Assembly (NCBI RefSeq): GCF_005281345.1
Contig: NZ_SZXJ01000099.1
Location: forward strand, 1 to 64,000
DNA from: Citrobacter sp. wls619
GTDB taxonomy: Bacteria > Pseudomonadota > Gammaproteobacteria > Enterobacterales > Enterobacteriaceae
Direction: 5' to 3'
DNA: 64,000 nt
Positions 18,029 to 28,879 of this stretch are shown one piece after another. Made by a program: the position numbers and the translations under genes. Below the pieces are notes generated by a model that was given only the letters and a program-made list of their open reading frames with translations, searched no databases and was not told where the DNA came from. Each line of letters starts with the position of its first letter. Position 1 is the first letter of the stretch.

Positions 18029-19259
18029 AACCTTCCCGGGAATTCCCTACCCGCTTATCTTGCAGAAAGATAACCATCAGAATCAGCCACAGCACACCGC
18101 TCGCCAGATTAAACAGACTGAACAAGCCGTTTCCACCCAGCAGATAAGCATGTTTGCTCAGCTCAATACCGACGGTAAAGATCAGCATTTGCAGCATACC
18201 CATTGCTGCTGAAACGGTCCCTTTGCTCATTTCACTGGCAAACAGCGTCAGGCGCACCAACCCGGCGTTCGCCACGCCAATGCCAAACGCATAAAGACTT
18301 AAACCTGCCGTCATCCACAGATACGCATGCGAAGAAACAACCGTGGCCGCGGCAGCAATGATCAATCCCACAGAGATTGGCCAGCCCCCCATGATAATCA
18401 GCGAGCGCACCGTGCGGCGCGATGTCAGACGCGCCAGCACCAGGTTACCGGCAATCAGTGCGCCAAAAATAGGCACCTGCAGCAGGCCATATTCGTAGCT
18501 GCTGAGATGTTCGCCACTGATAATAATGATCGGGGACTGCGCAATCCACGCCAGCAATGGCAGACTGACAAAGCCCAATGCCAGTGCGCCTGCGACAAAA
18601 CGCACATTCTTTAGCACCAGCTTATAATCTTTGCCCAACTCTTTGATGGAAAGCTTCTCGCCCAGACGGGTAGCCGTTTCCGGCATCGCGCGCTGCAGGC
18701 CAAAAAAGGCGATTGCCGCCAGCGCGGCAAACAGGACAAACATACCTTCCCACGGAAGGACATGTACCCATGCGGCCCCAACCAACGGCCCCAAAAGCGG
18801 CGCAATCAATGCTACGTTTGCCATTAGCGCAGTGATTTTAATGCACACCGCTTCTTCAAAGGACTCCTGAATGGCGGCGTAACCTACCGCGCCAATAAAG
18901 CACAGGCTGATCCCCTGTAAAAAACGCAGGAAAGTAAATTGCTCAATATTTTGTGCAAACAGCGTTGCGAGGCAAGTCACAATGAACCAAACCACCCCGG
19001 TTAACATCACCGGACGACGACCAACACGGTCCGACAGCGGTCCTAACAACCACTGTAAAAACATGCCGCCTGCCAGATAAGCGGTCATAGATGTTGGAAC
19101 CCAATCCAGACCGGCCTGATATTGCTCCACCACCGCCAACATTCCGGGTTGGATCATATCGTTACCGATATACGTAGAGAATTCGTAAAGCACCAGACAG
19201 AGAGGGAAAAGTAATGCCTGACGCCCCAAGCGGGCGCCTGAAGATAAACGGTTCTGCAT
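18027..19259 (-). CDS. mdfA: Multidrug efflux transporter MdfA (Cmr)
   Basis: Proton-driven multidrug MFS antiporter that exports chloramphenicol, quaternary cations and other drugs. The start at 19259 ([12 protein letters not shown]) gives 410 residues, the E. coli length; the frame is open 31 codons further upstream without support. The membrane-embedded acidic residues E26 and D34 that bind substrate and protons are conserved ([12 protein letters not shown]). Motif A is present as [12 protein letters not shown]. Confidence 0.96.
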   Translation of the reverse strand: MQNRLSSGARLGRQALLFPLCLVLYEFSTYIGNDMIQPGMLAVVEQYQAGLDWVPTSMTAYLAGGMFLQWLLGPLSDRVGRRPVMLTGVVWFIVTCLATLFAQNIEQFTFLRFLQGISLCFIGAVGYAAIQESFEEAVCIKITALMANVALIAPLLGPLVGAAWVHVLPWEGMFVLFAALAAIAFFGLQRAMPETATRLGEKLSIKELGKDYKLVLKNVRFVAGALALGFVSLPLLAWIAQSPIIIISGEHLSSYEYGLLQVPIFGALIAGNLVLARLTSRRTVRSLIIMGGWPISVGLIIAAAATVVSSHAYLWMTAGLSLYAFGIGVANAGLVRLTLFASEMSKGTVSAAMGMLQMLIFTVGIELSKHAYLLGGNGLFSLFNLASGVLWLILMVIFLQDKRVGNSREG

Positions 19260-19385
19260 GCAATCTCTTAACCAATGAAAAAACGCGCAAAGTGTAATAA
19301 ATGCGCCGTACTGGTGATAGTGAATTATGTGATTTGAAAGCAAAATGCGCACATTTTTACACTCAATTGCACGATAGCTTTTTGT

Positions 19386-19401
19386 TTTAAGGTTAATTTA
19401 A
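19386..19401 (+). promoter_or_regulatory. PmrA (BasR) box upstream of ybjG
   Basis: TTTAAGGTTAATTTAA matches the PmrA consensus YTTAAKGTTMWCTTAA at every position but one. A TATCAT -10 candidate follows at 19413-19418. ybjG is a known PmrA-regulated gene in Salmonella. Confidence 0.65.
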
Positions 19402-19555
19402 GTTGAGGCCGCTATCATGCTCAATAGGCCTCATTAATTGTCTTAAAAAGCGTCATTTAACAGACAAATAGGACAAGACCGCTTTTTATCGCCTGAAAGC
19501 AATTTTATGATCCCCAATATGGGCCTTTTTAACGATTACATTGAGTCTGGATGTT

Positions 19556-20164
19556 ATGCTGGAAAATCTGAACAACTCGCTTTTTTACTTGATCAACGCC
19601 ACGCCGGACTCTGCGCAATGGACGATCTCGCTCGCCATTTTTATTGCCAAAGATCTGATTAGCATCGTACCGCTACTGGCGATCGTTCTCTGGCTTTGGG
19701 GACCGCAAAACCGCGTGACCATCCAGCGCCAGTTGGTCATAAAAATGGCGATTGCGCTGGCAGTCGGTTTGACCATTTCATGGCTCATGGGGCATTTATT
19801 TCCTCACGACCGGCCATTCGTCAATCATATCGGCTACAACTTCCTGCACCATGCTGCAGATGACTCTTTCCCGAGCGACCACGGTACGGTTATCTTTACC
19901 TTCGCGTTGGCCTTCCTGTTCTGGCACCGCCTGTGGTCCGGAGCACTGTTGATGGTCGTCGCCGTGGCGATTGCCTGGTCGCGTGTTTACCTCGGCGTAC
20001 ACTGGCCGCTGGATATGCTGGGGGGGTTACTGGCCGGTCTGATCGGTTGCCTGAGCGCCCAGATGATCTGGCAACGATTCGGCACAACCCTGTACCACGG
20101 TTTGCAGACCTGCTATCGCACCTGCTTCGCCCTGCCTATTCGTAAAGGCTGGGTACGTGACTAA
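19556..20164 (+). CDS. ybjG: Undecaprenyl-diphosphate phosphatase YbjG (PAP2)
   Basis: Membrane phosphatase that recycles undecaprenyl diphosphate to the monophosphate carrier for peptidoglycan and O-antigen. Five to six helices. The PAP2 motifs are complete: RPFVNH, then PSDHGT (catalytic histidine), then SRVYLGVHWPLD. I use the ATG at 19556 (MLENLNNS), as in E. coli, giving 202 residues; a TTG five codons earlier is open. A PmrA box lies upstream, which fits a role in lipid A and envelope remodelling. Confidence 0.94.
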   Translation: MLENLNNSLFYLINATPDSAQWTISLAIFIAKDLISIVPLLAIVLWLWGPQNRVTIQRQLVIKMAIALAVGLTISWLMGHLFPHDRPFVNHIGYNFLHHAADDSFPSDHGTVIFTFALAFLFWHRLWSGALLMVVAVAIAWSRVYLGVHWPLDMLGGLLAGLIGCLSAQMIWQRFGTTLYHGLQTCYRTCFALPIRKGWVRD

Positions 20165-20228
20165 CCCACGGTAAAGAGAGTAGTATTAAGCGCGAAACTG
20201 AGCACGTATTCTACTCTCCAGGGGAACT

Positions 20229-20987
20229 ATGGAAACTCGACGCGACGAGCGTATTGGTCAATTACTGCAGGCGCTAAAACGCAGCGATAAATTACACCTT
20301 AAAGAAGCCGCGACACTGCTGGGTGTATCAGAAATGACCATTCGTCGCGATCTGAATAATAACACGGCCCCGGTTGTACTGCTTGGGGGCTATATTGTTC
20401 TGGAACCCCGTAGCGCCAGCCACTATTTAATCAGCGATCAAAAATCCCGCCTGGTTGATGAAAAACGCCGGGCAGCGCAGCAGGCAGCCAGCCTCGTCCA
20501 GGCGCATCAGACCGTTTTCTTCGACTGCGGAACAACAACGCCGTGGATCATTGAAGCGATCGATAATGAATTACCGTTCACCGCAATCTGCTATTCACTG
20601 AATACGTTTCTGGTGTTGCAGGAGAAACCACAGTGCCGCGTCATTTTATGTGGCGGCGAATTCCATGCCAGTAATGCTATTTTCAAGCCACTCGATTTCC
20701 AGGAAACCCTGAATAACGTCTGCCCGGATATCGCTTTTTATTCCGCAGCTGGCGTACATATTGATAAAGGCGCAACCTGTTTTAACCTTGAGGAATTACC
20801 GGTTAAACACTGGGCGATGTCGATGGCGCAGTATCATGTTCTGGTGGTTGATCACAGCAAGTTTGGGAAGGTGCGTCCCGCGAGGATGGGCGAATTAAAA
20901 CGCTTTGATACCATCATCAGCGATAACCGCCCGGATGATGAGTTTGTCGAGTATGCCAAAGCGCAGAATATCAAATTGATGTACTAA
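20229..20987 (+). CDS. deoR: Deoxyribose operon repressor DeoR
   Basis: 252 residues, the family length. An N-terminal DeoR helix-turn-helix (HLKEAATLLGVSEMTIRRDL, about residues 20-42) is followed by the phosphosugar-isomerase-like effector domain, which senses deoxyribose-5-phosphate. It represses deoCABD and other nucleoside genes. AGGGGAACT precedes the ATG. Confidence 0.96.
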   Translation: METRRDERIGQLLQALKRSDKLHLKEAATLLGVSEMTIRRDLNNNTAPVVLLGGYIVLEPRSASHYLISDQKSRLVDEKRRAAQQAASLVQAHQTVFFDCGTTTPWIIEAIDNELPFTAICYSLNTFLVLQEKPQCRVILCGGEFHASNAIFKPLDFQETLNNVCPDIAFYSAAGVHIDKGATCFNLEELPVKHWAMSMAQYHVLVVDHSKFGKVRPARMGELKRFDTIISDNRPDDEFVEYAKAQNIKLMY

Positions 20988-20993
20988 ATTTGT

Positions 20994-21027
20994 GCCGGAT
21001 GACGGTGCTATCACCTCGTCATCCGGC
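20994..21027. repeat. REP-type hairpin between deoR and dacC
   Basis: Perfect 11-bp arms GCCGGATGACG/CGTCATCCGGC with a 12-base loop between convergent genes. It may act as a bidirectional terminator or mRNA stabiliser. Confidence 0.75.
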
Positions 21028-21035
21028 ATCAGCAA

Positions 21036-22238
21036 TTAAGAGAACCAGCCACCAAACCACTGGTGGAATTTCATCATAACGAAGTCCCACATCCGGCTAA
21101 AGAATCCCCCCTCTTCCACCGCTTCCATCACCATCAACGGACGCTGTTCAATAGATTTTCCGTTCAACTGGAAGTCGATTGTCCCCACAACCTGGCCTTT
21201 CTTCAGTGGCGCAGTCAGTTGTGGCTCTGTCAGGGTAAAGCTCGCCTTCAGGTTTTTCAGCTGACCGCGCGGAATGGTCACAGACCCACCTTCCCCGGCG
21301 CCCAGATTGACTTCACTCTTATCACCAAACCAGACACGTTGGGTCACAAAGGTGGCATCCGGTTTAATCGGCGTAACGGTTTCAAAGAAGCGGAAACCCC
21401 ATGTCAGCAGCTTTTCGGATTCATTAAAGCGAATGCGATCGGTTTTTGCCCCCAGCACGACGGAAATCAAACGCATATCGCCCTGTGTCGCGGATGCAAC
21501 CAGGTTATAACCGGCTCCCGCCGTGGTGCCCGTTTTCATACCATCCACATTCAGGTTGGTACTCCACAGCAGGCGGTTACGGTTAGGCTGGCGGATTTTA
21601 TTAAAGGTAAACTCTTTTTCTTTATGGATGGCGTACTCTTCCGGCACATCGTGGATTAACGCTTTACCCAACAATGCCATATCACGCGCGGTACTGAACT
21701 GCCCCGCGGCATCCAGACCATGTACCGTCTGGAAAGTCGTGTTCGTCAGTCCCAGTTTTTGCGCATAGCCGTTCATCAAACCGATAAACGATTCCTGGCT
21801 TCCGGCAACATAATCAGCGAGCGCGATACAGGCATCATTACCAGACTGAATGATCACGCCTTTGTTCAGATCGGACACCGCAACCTGATCGCCAGGCTTG
21901 AGGAACATCACCGAAGAGCCGCGCAGGGCCGGATTCCCGGTCGCCCAGGCATCTTTCCCGACGGTAACCATGTCATTCAGGTTAATTTTCCCGGCTTTTA
22001 GCGCCTGACCGACCACATAGCTGGTCATAATCTTGGTCAGACTGGCGGGATCCAGTTTCTCATCGGCATTACCTTCCGCCAGCACTTTGCCGCTGGCGTA
22101 ATCCATTAAGATCCACGCACGTGCGTCAACGCTCGGCGGGGCCGTTGGTTGTTCCGCCGCCTGTACGGTCGGCGCAAAAAGGATTAACAGTGCTGAACCT
22201 GCAGCAAGGCTGCGTAGGGAAGAGAAGTATTGCGTCAT
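21036..22238 (-). CDS. dacC: D-alanyl-D-alanine carboxypeptidase DacC (PBP6)
   Basis: Periplasmic DD-carboxypeptidase that trims the terminal D-Ala of peptidoglycan pentapeptides. The start at 22238 ([10 protein letters not shown]) gives 400 residues. The signal peptide ends at about VQA-A27. Catalytic motifs: S66-L-T-K69, SGN (in IIQSGNDA) and KTG (in GMKTGTT). The C-terminal amphipathic helix ([16 protein letters not shown]) anchors it to the inner membrane. Relative to E. coli the gene order is unchanged. Confidence 0.97.
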   Translation of the reverse strand: MTQYFSSLRSLAAGSALLILFAPTVQAAEQPTAPPSVDARAWILMDYASGKVLAEGNADEKLDPASLTKIMTSYVVGQALKAGKINLNDMVTVGKDAWATGNPALRGSSVMFLKPGDQVAVSDLNKGVIIQSGNDACIALADYVAGSQESFIGLMNGYAQKLGLTNTTFQTVHGLDAAGQFSTARDMALLGKALIHDVPEEYAIHKEKEFTFNKIRQPNRNRLLWSTNLNVDGMKTGTTAGAGYNLVASATQGDMRLISVVLGAKTDRIRFNESEKLLTWGFRFFETVTPIKPDATFVTQRVWFGDKSEVNLGAGEGGSVTIPRGQLKNLKASFTLTEPQLTAPLKKGQVVGTIDFQLNGKSIEQRPLMVMEAVEEGGFFSRMWDFVMMKFHQWFGGWFS

Positions 22239-22565
22239 AAATGCCACCCGAGTATCCATTCCAAAAAACCACGTCATACCACACCGTGTTTACACAAAAC
22301 CGGCCAAGTTGCCTCAGCCAACCATACAGAAAAGTTCTGATGGATGACGTGTAAAATAAGTGCGGTGAGTAATAACGCACTAACGAGCTTAAAGAAACCG
22401 TAAGTTGGTAAAGTTTTTAAAGTTTATGCAATAACGCTGCGCTGCGCTGCTCTCATCACGATTTTTTTGCGCCTTGTTGCGTAAATATTAGGTTTACCCC
22501 ACCATGTGAGCGAGTCAGATAGAGAATGCAGCCATAACGCTGCTCAATTAATTTGCGGGGTTACT
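22239..22565. other. dacC-gstB divergent intergenic region (327 bases)
   Basis: It holds the promoters of dacC (minus) and gstB (plus). GCTGCGCTGCGCTGCTC is a short tandem stretch near 22436-22452. No ORF or RNA gene recognised. Confidence 0.4.
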
Positions 22566-23192
22566 ATGATTACACTGTGGGGTCGCAATAATTCGACCAA
22601 CGTAAAAAAAGTATTGTGGACACTCGAAGAACTGGAACTGCCGTACAGCCAAATTCTGGCTGGCGGACAGCATGGCGTAAATCATGACGCAGACTATCTG
22701 GCGATGAACCCTAACGGGCTGGTTCCACTGCTACGCGATGACGAAACAGACGTATTGCTGTGGGAATCCAATACCATTGTCCGCTACCTGGCGGCCCAGT
22801 ACGGGCAAAAACGACTGTGGGTTGACGCCCCGGCGAAACGCGCCGAGGGCGAAAAATGGATGGACTGGGCTAACCAGACGCTGAGCCCTGCACATCGGGT
22901 TATCTTATTTGGTCTGGTCAGAACCCCTGCCGATCAACGCGATCAGGCAGCCATCGAGGCCGGTGCGAAGGTCTGCGATAACCTGTTTGCCATTCTCGAC
23001 AACGCGCTGGCCGACCGGACGTGGTTCTCTGGCGCTGAATTTGGCACTGCAGACATCGCCGTCGCGCCGTTCATCTATAACCTGTTTAATGTCGGCCTGA
23101 GCTGGACGCCGCGTCCACACCTGGAACGTTGGTATCAACAGCTCACCGAGCGCCCGGCATTCCAGAAAGTCGTGATGATCCCGGTCAGCTAA
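22566..23192 (+). CDS. gstB: Glutathione S-transferase GstB
   Basis: 208-residue cytosolic GST. The thioredoxin-like N-domain (residues 1-80) includes the glutathione-binding [10 protein letters not shown], followed by an all-helical C-domain. E. coli GstB conjugates bromoacetate and iodoacetate. The start at 22566 (MITLWGRN), preceded by GGGG, matches E. coli. The longer frame from 22506 has no support. It converges on yliI, with a gap of 5 bases. Confidence 0.95.
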   Translation: MITLWGRNNSTNVKKVLWTLEELELPYSQILAGGQHGVNHDADYLAMNPNGLVPLLRDDETDVLLWESNTIVRYLAAQYGQKRLWVDAPAKRAEGEKWMDWANQTLSPAHRVILFGLVRTPADQRDQAAIEAGAKVCDNLFAILDNALADRTWFSGAEFGTADIAVAPFIYNLFNVGLSWTPRPHLERWYQQLTERPAFQKVVMIPVS

Positions 23193-23197
23193 TCCTG

Positions 23198-24295
23198 TCA
23201 GGGACTCACTTTCAGCAGTTCCCCGTCGGACTCGTCGGTTAATACATACAAATAACCGTCTGGTCCGACGCGCACATCGCGGATTCGTTGCCCTCTGTCA
23301 TGCAAAATACGCCCGTCTTCCGTCACTGTATTGCCTTTCACGCTTAACACAATCACCCCCTGTTCTTTCAGTGCGCCAATAAACAGCTTGTGTCGCCACT
23401 GTGGGAACGTATCGTGGTTATAAAAGGCCATCCCACTGACAGCAGGTGATTTTTCCCAGTAAAAGATAGGCTGCTCGGTGCCCGCCACAATTGAGCCTTT
23501 TGCTTCAGGGATGCTGAAACCACTGTAGTTAACGCCCCATGTCGCGATTGGCCATCCATAGTTTTTCCCTTTCTCGGGGATATTGATCTCATCTCCGCCA
23601 CGCGGACCATGCTCGTTGATCCACAACGCATCGCTCCAGGGATTCATCGCCATCCCCTGCGGATTACGGATGCCATACGACCATATTTCAGCCCGCGCGC
23701 CAGTCTGGTTCGCAAACGGGTTATCCGGTGGAATTTTGCCCTCGTCTGTTAGTCGAACCACTTTGCCCTGTAATTTATCCAGCTCCTGAGCGGTTATGCG
23801 CTGGTTATTCTCGCCAAGGCCTATAAACAGATAACCTTTGCCATCAAATACCATACGCCCACCAAAATGGTTCCCGGTTGATAACTTAGGCATTTGGCGG
23901 AACACCGTCTGGAAGCCCTGCAGGTGTTTACGATCGTCACTTAACCGCCCGTAGCCTACTGCTGTTCCGGCTTTGCCTTCACTGTCAGCTTCCGCAAAGC
24001 TAAGCCACACCCGCCGGGATTGGGCAAAATCCGGCGCTAACACCACATCAAGCAAGCCGCCCTGGCCATTCGCCCAAACCTTAGGTACGCCAGTCAGTGG
24101 ATCGGAAAGCCCCTTATCGGGTTGCCAGAGCCGAAGCTGCCCTCCTCTGAGCGTAATCAGCATACTGCGATTATCCGGTAAAAAGGCCAGCGACCACGGG
24201 TGGTCGAGTTTGGTTTGCAGGACCTCCACCTTGACGGCAGCGGCATAGGGGGAAAGCAACGCCAATGAGGCAACACAGAGAAAGAGTCGACGCAT
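23198..24295 (-). CDS. yliI: PQQ-dependent aldose sugar dehydrogenase YliI
   Basis: 365-residue periplasmic soluble glucose-dehydrogenase-like beta-propeller. The signal peptide is MRRLFLCVASLALLSPYAAA. Recognisable blade motifs include LDHPWSLAFLPD, GNHFGGRMVFDGKGYLFIGLG and GPRGGDEINI, which bind PQQ and calcium. E. coli needs external PQQ for activity. A strong AAGGAGGTGCT ribosome-binding site lies before the ATG. It may be co-transcribed with bssR, which starts about 100 bases upstream. Confidence 0.94.
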   Translation of the reverse strand: MRRLFLCVASLALLSPYAAAVKVEVLQTKLDHPWSLAFLPDNRSMLITLRGGQLRLWQPDKGLSDPLTGVPKVWANGQGGLLDVVLAPDFAQSRRVWLSFAEADSEGKAGTAVGYGRLSDDRKHLQGFQTVFRQMPKLSTGNHFGGRMVFDGKGYLFIGLGENNQRITAQELDKLQGKVVRLTDEGKIPPDNPFANQTGARAEIWSYGIRNPQGMAMNPWSDALWINEHGPRGGDEINIPEKGKNYGWPIATWGVNYSGFSIPEAKGSIVAGTEQPIFYWEKSPAVSGMAFYNHDTFPQWRHKLFIGALKEQGVIVLSVKGNTVTEDGRILHDRGQRIRDVRVGPDGYLYVLTDESDGELLKVSP

Positions 24296-24397
24296 AGCAC
24301 CTCCTTAATGGCTCTGCTTAAAGCGTAGCCAGCAAGGGGAATTATCCCGCCACTTTTACATAATCTTAACGAAAAGGGGGAGCGCCCTCCCCCTGGT

Positions 24398-24781
24398 TCA
24401 GATGTGTTCCAGCGTTGAATAAGCTTGCAAACTCTGGATACTCAGCGTCAGCGTTGTCAGGCAGTTTTCCAGTTTCTCTGCGTTAACGGCAATAAAGTTC
24501 GGACAATCATGATGTCCACTCATCAGACAAACAGCGGTGGCGGCTAACGCCCCTTCAGCACGACGCAGGGCATTCCACTCTTCCTGATCAAGATGCATAC
24601 CGTGGAGCTGTGATTGATCGTGCAACTCGCGATTCAGTTCAAAAAAGTTATCACGCAGACGATCGCTCTCGCTGACTGACATATAGCCTTTCGCTTTTCT
24701 CAACAGCAGATAAGCGGCAAGATCGATACGGGCGTTTATCAATTTGTTGAGAAGATCGGTTCTCAGTCTGTCAACAACCAT
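24398..24781 (-). CDS. bssR: Biofilm regulator BssR
   Basis: 127-residue cytoplasmic protein (YliH) linked in E. coli to repression of biofilm formation through indole and AI-2 signalling. The start at 24781 gives the E. coli length, with GGAGGAACAAGGT upstream. The frame remains open 11 codons further. The central helical region (LRDNFFELNRELHDQS) is conserved. No DNA-binding motif is obvious. Confidence 0.93.
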   Translation of the reverse strand: MVVDRLRTDLLNKLINARIDLAAYLLLRKAKGYMSVSESDRLRDNFFELNRELHDQSQLHGMHLDQEEWNALRRAEGALAATAVCLMSGHHDCPNFIAVNAEKLENCLTTLTLSIQSLQAYSTLEHI

Positions 24782-25012
24782 ACCTTGTTCCTCCTCTTTC
24801 CAACCATGGTGCAACTTAATAGTATGGTTGTTTTTTGCACAAATTGATGCTCTATATCAATAAAGCCTAATTGATTAACATAATTTACAATGTTACAACT
24901 TTCGACCTGATGCAGGTGTTGCGCATACGCAAAACATCACGTTTCTGGCGTACCGAACATTTTTTGCTATACCTGAAGTGATTACTGCCATAGCGCTGAT
25001 TATGAGGGATGT

Positions 25013-25936
25013 ATGTCAAAAGCAAGTGATGCAGAAAAAATACGCACACTATCCAAAATCGATCTGAATTTGCTGACAATTTTCTGTTTGATCTATAGCG
25101 TGGGTAGTATTTCCAGAGTCGCTGATATGCTGAACATTTCACCTTCAGCCGTCAGCCAGTCACTACGAAAACTGCGAGAAATGATGGGAGATAATCTCTT
25201 CGTCCGTAGCGGAAATGCACTGTTACCAACTGTCTACTCCGATGAACTTTATGACAACACGATCCCGATTATCGACAAGCTATCGACGCTGATGCCGCTT
25301 TCCTCTCCGGCGGCGAAAAAAAGGCTAACGCTGTATACCGAGTCATTTATTTCCCCGATTGTTATTCCCGATGTCACAGCCAGAATAATCAATACCGATG
25401 CGGATATCAGCCTCCTGCACCTCACCGCTGATTTAAACGAGCAGAGCATTGTTGAGTTATTAAACATGCGCCAGGCCGATGTGGTGTTTTCAACATTTTC
25501 CGTTGAATCAGGAAATATCATCTGCCAGAAAATATCTGATATGCGGCTGGTCCTTGTCGCTTCGCAGAATACTGCGTTATACGGAAATGCAATTACAGAG
25601 GAGCAGTTCAGAAGTGCCAACCTGGTGGGCTACAATACCAAAAATGAAAAAATAATTTACCACCGGAGTATTGTGGATAAAAAATTCAGAACCGGTGAAC
25701 GTTGTCTGCTGACCTCTTCTTTTACGGCAATACTGACTATTGTGTCCACAACCCAATGCTTAGGGGTGATCCCGGAAAAGGTATTTGAAACACATGCGCA
25801 TCTGTATGGTCTTAAAAAGATAAACACACCATTTCCATTACCGCAATTTAGTGTGTTTTCTTCTTCACGCAAAGATGGTGCAGCCCATAAAATACTGTCA
25901 CCCATTCTGGCTGATTTACAAACAACCTCCCGGTGA
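25013..25936 (+). CDS. LysR-family regulator (YbeF/YbdO/LeuO-like)
   Basis: 307 residues. The helix-turn-helix near the N-terminus (IDLNLLTIFCLIYSVGSISR, then MLNISPSAVSQSLRKL, residues about 16-62) uses the DLNLL opening of the LeuO/YbeF/NahR branch. A divergent effector domain follows. GAGGGATGT before the ATG is a good ribosome-binding site. It converges on the phosphorylase gene. Neither gene is at this place in E. coli K-12, and its A+T content looks higher than that of the flanking genes. Its target is unknown. Confidence 0.87.
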   Translation: MSKASDAEKIRTLSKIDLNLLTIFCLIYSVGSISRVADMLNISPSAVSQSLRKLREMMGDNLFVRSGNALLPTVYSDELYDNTIPIIDKLSTLMPLSSPAAKKRLTLYTESFISPIVIPDVTARIINTDADISLLHLTADLNEQSIVELLNMRQADVVFSTFSVESGNIICQKISDMRLVLVASQNTALYGNAITEEQFRSANLVGYNTKNEKIIYHRSIVDKKFRTGERCLLTSSFTAILTIVSTTQCLGVIPEKVFETHAHLYGLKKINTPFPLPQFSVFSSSRKDGAAHKILSPILADLQTTSR

Positions 25937-25971
25937 TAAAATCCCGGGAGATCAAATGCCGCCATTAATAA

Positions 25972-28422
25972 CTACACGCGGATTTTAGCGATACGCCAGA
26001 TATGGTCAGCATATTCCTGTACCGTTCTGTCTGACGAGAAATACCCCATATTGGCAATATTATGCATCGTCTTTGTCGTCCACTCACGGGGATAACGATA
26101 TAAATCATCTACCGAATCCTGGCAGTCCACATAGCTGCGGTAATCCGCTAATACCTGATAGTAGTCGCCAAAGTTGATTAACGAATCCAGCACATCTTTG
26201 TAGCGTCCGGGTTCTTGTGGGCTGAACACCCCCGTACCCATTTGCGTCAGTACCTGATGTAACTCCGCATCGTTTTCAAAAATACAGCGTGGGTCATAGC
26301 CATCGCGACGCAGCGCATCAACCTCACTCGCCGTATTGCCAAAAATAAAGATGTTATCTTCCCCAACGTATTCACGCATTTCTATATTCGCGCCATCCAG
26401 CGTACCGATTGTGAGCGCCCCATTCAGCCCAAACTTCATGTTGCTGGTACCGGATGCTTCCGTCCCGGCCAGAGATATTTGTTCAGAAAGATCGGCTGCC
26501 GGAATGATCATTTGCGCCAGGCTGACGCTGTAATCCGGGATAAACACCACCTTCAGCTTGCCGCCGATTTGCGGATCGTTATTCACTAATCTCGCCACAT
26601 CATTAATTAGGCGAATGATCTGTTTCGCCATGTGATAGGACGACGCCGCTTTTCCCGCAAAGATATTCACACGCGGCACCCAGTTTGCATCCGGTGCCGC
26701 TTTAATGCGGTTATAGCGAGTAATGACATGGAGCACATTCAGTAACTGCCGCTTATATTCATGAATACGCTTCACCTGCACATCAAACAATGCGCCAGAA
26801 TCCACTACCACCCCATACTGTGTTGCAATATGGTGCGCCAGTCGCTGCTTGTTTGCGCGTTTCGCTCGATGTACCGCCTCATTCACCGACGGATAATCAA
26901 TATATTGCTTCAACTCACCCAACTGCATTAACCTGGTCCGCCAGCTATCACCGATATTCTCATCCAGCACTTTTGCAAGCGGAGGATTAGCCAGCGCCAG
27001 CCAGCGGCGAGCCGTGACGCCATTGGTCACATTGGTGAAACGCAACGGAAAGATGCGTGCAAAGTCAGCAAACAGCGATTCCGTCATCAATTTGGAATGG
27101 AGTGCCGACACGCCGTTTACCTTATGACTAACCACGACGGCCAGCCAGGCCATGCGCACCACGCGACCATGAGATTCATCAATGAGCGATACGCGTTTCA
27201 ACAGCTCACTGTCATCACGATATCGCTCCTGCAACGTCTTCAGAAAGCGATCGTTAATCTCGAAAATAATCTGCAAGTGACGCGGCAAAATTCGACTCAG
27301 CATTTCGACCGGCCATGTCTCCAGCGCCTCACTCATCAGCGTGTGATTGGTGTATGAAAAAATCTGACAGGTCACATCAAACGCGTTATCCCAACTGAAC
27401 TGGTGATGGTCAATCAGCAGACGCATCAGTTCCGGAATCGCCAATACCGGGTGAGTATCATTGAGGTGAATGGCAATTTTATCCGCCAGATTATCGTAAG
27501 TCCGGTGTAACTGGTAATGGCGACTCAGGATATCCTGAATCGTTGCCGAGGCCAGAAAATAAGCCTGCCGCAAGCGCAGTTCTCGTCCGGCATCGGTGGA
27601 GTCATCCGGATACAGGACCCGTGAAATCCGATCAAAGTGGTATTTATTTTCCACTTCGGTGGCAAAGTCATCATGTGGATTTAATTTCCCGGCATTGACC
27701 TCACTATTCACCTGCACATTCCACAGCCGCAGCGTATTTGTCGTGTCGGTCGCATAGCCGGGAATAATCTGGTCATGTGCGACAGCCAGAATATCCTCGG
27801 TTTCAATCCAGCGGGCTTTATTCCCCTCCAGTTGCACACGTCCGCCAAAACGCACTTTATAATGCGTATTATGACGTTTGAACTCCCATGGGTTCCCGTA
27901 TTCCAGCCAGTAGTCCAGAGACTCTTTTTGAACGCCATCAATGATATTTTGTTTAAACATACCGTAATTGTAGCGAATACCGTAACCGCATCCAGGTAAG
28001 CCCAGCGTTGCCAGCGAATCAAGGAAACAGGCCGCCAGACGACCCAGCCCGCCATTTCCAAGCCCAGGGTCATTCTCTTCGTCGATCAGCTCTTCCAGAT
28101 CCAGCCCCATCGCCTCCAGCGCGCTCCGGACTTCATCATATAAGCCCAAAGACAGTAGCGCATTGGAGAGCGTGCGGCCGATAAGAAACTCCATCGACAG
28201 ATAATAAACCTGGCGGGCATCCTGAGAGAATTGTGCCCGATTTGAGCGGTGCCACCGCTCAACCATTCGATCGCGTACAGCATATAACGTCGCATTCAAC
28301 CACTCCCGTTTCGTGGCAATCGCGGGATCTTTACCGATAGTAAATAAAAGCTTATTAGCGATATCATCTCTCAGCTTATCAACATCAGAATCCGGGGTGA
28401 CCGGCAGCGGTGAAATATACAT
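25972..28422 (-). CDS. Glycogen/maltodextrin phosphorylase (GlgP paralogue)
   Basis: 816-residue GT35 phosphorylase that releases glucose-1-phosphate from alpha-1,4-glucans. It is strongly similar to E. coli GlgP over the whole length, including [19 protein letters not shown] (residues near 95), LNDTHP and the pyridoxal-phosphate lysine K663 in [11 protein letters not shown]. The start at 28422 (MYISPLP) follows AAGGTAA and gives the family length; the frame is open 33 codons further. It is not in a glg operon, so it is probably a second copy beside the housekeeping glgP. Called GlgP-like, not GlgP proper. Confidence 0.9.
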   Translation of the reverse strand: MYISPLPVTPDSDVDKLRDDIANKLLFTIGKDPAIATKREWLNATLYAVRDRMVERWHRSNRAQFSQDARQVYYLSMEFLIGRTLSNALLSLGLYDEVRSALEAMGLDLEELIDEENDPGLGNGGLGRLAACFLDSLATLGLPGCGYGIRYNYGMFKQNIIDGVQKESLDYWLEYGNPWEFKRHNTHYKVRFGGRVQLEGNKARWIETEDILAVAHDQIIPGYATDTTNTLRLWNVQVNSEVNAGKLNPHDDFATEVENKYHFDRISRVLYPDDSTDAGRELRLRQAYFLASATIQDILSRHYQLHRTYDNLADKIAIHLNDTHPVLAIPELMRLLIDHHQFSWDNAFDVTCQIFSYTNHTLMSEALETWPVEMLSRILPRHLQIIFEINDRFLKTLQERYRDDSELLKRVSLIDESHGRVVRMAWLAVVVSHKVNGVSALHSKLMTESLFADFARIFPLRFTNVTNGVTARRWLALANPPLAKVLDENIGDSWRTRLMQLGELKQYIDYPSVNEAVHRAKRANKQRLAHHIATQYGVVVDSGALFDVQVKRIHEYKRQLLNVLHVITRYNRIKAAPDANWVPRVNIFAGKAASSYHMAKQIIRLINDVARLVNNDPQIGGKLKVVFIPDYSVSLAQMIIPAADLSEQISLAGTEASGTSNMKFGLNGALTIGTLDGANIEMREYVGEDNIFIFGNTASEVDALRRDGYDPRCIFENDAELHQVLTQMGTGVFSPQEPGRYKDVLDSLINFGDYYQVLADYRSYVDCQDSVDDLYRYPREWTTKTMHNIANMGYFSSDRTVQEYADHIWRIAKIRV

Positions 28423-28471
28423 ATGGGCATTACCTTTCATAATATTGTAGGATACGTAACAGACAGGTGAA

Positions 28472-28660
28472 TTATTTAAAATCTGCTTTGCGAGCGTCAG
28501 TGTTATTTCGAATGACTTCATGACTGGCGAGAAAACTTAATTCCGACATTAATACCCGCCAACTCAGTCCCGTAGCCAGGGAGATATAATATAAACTCAC
28601 TCCGTTAGCATACAGTGTTTTAGCCATTTCAAGTTTCGACTTCAAAACAATCTCTTTCAA
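28472..28660 (-). CDS. Small unrecognised protein upstream of the phosphorylase
   Basis: About 62 residues. The best start is TTG at 28660 with GAGG six bases before it. An ATG at 28672 (MRFILKE) overlaps that GAGG and has no ribosome-binding site of its own. The segment [26 protein letters not shown] resembles the helix-turn-helix-like tail of Rpn/YhgA nucleases (lineage A-x-G-x-x-x-x-I-x-x-x-T-G-L-S). It ends 49 bases before the phosphorylase start on the same strand. It could be a small regulator, a leader peptide or a remnant of a larger gene. Confidence 0.45.
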   Translation of the reverse strand: MKEIVLKSKLEMAKTLYANGVSLYYISLATGLSWRVLMSELSFLASHEVIRNNTDARKADFK

Positions 28661-28879
28661 AATAAACCTCATTAATAACGCTCGACGAGATAAAATTTAC
28701 GATAATAAGTTTCTATAGCCAAGAAGTGGCACTTAAAGCCGGAATTAGACTCGCTAAACACCTTTCACTAACAGAAACACGCAATGGGTATTCTCTGCGT
28801 ATTATGCCGATCAGATATAGATGTCGTGTGAAGGCATCTGTATAATCCCCCGATTACGAGCAATGTACAGTATAAGAAA

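Noticed and set aside
25972-28422. Assigning the phosphorylase as the housekeeping glgP or as malP
   Set aside because: It is very similar to GlgP but has no glg or mal neighbours, so I named only the family.
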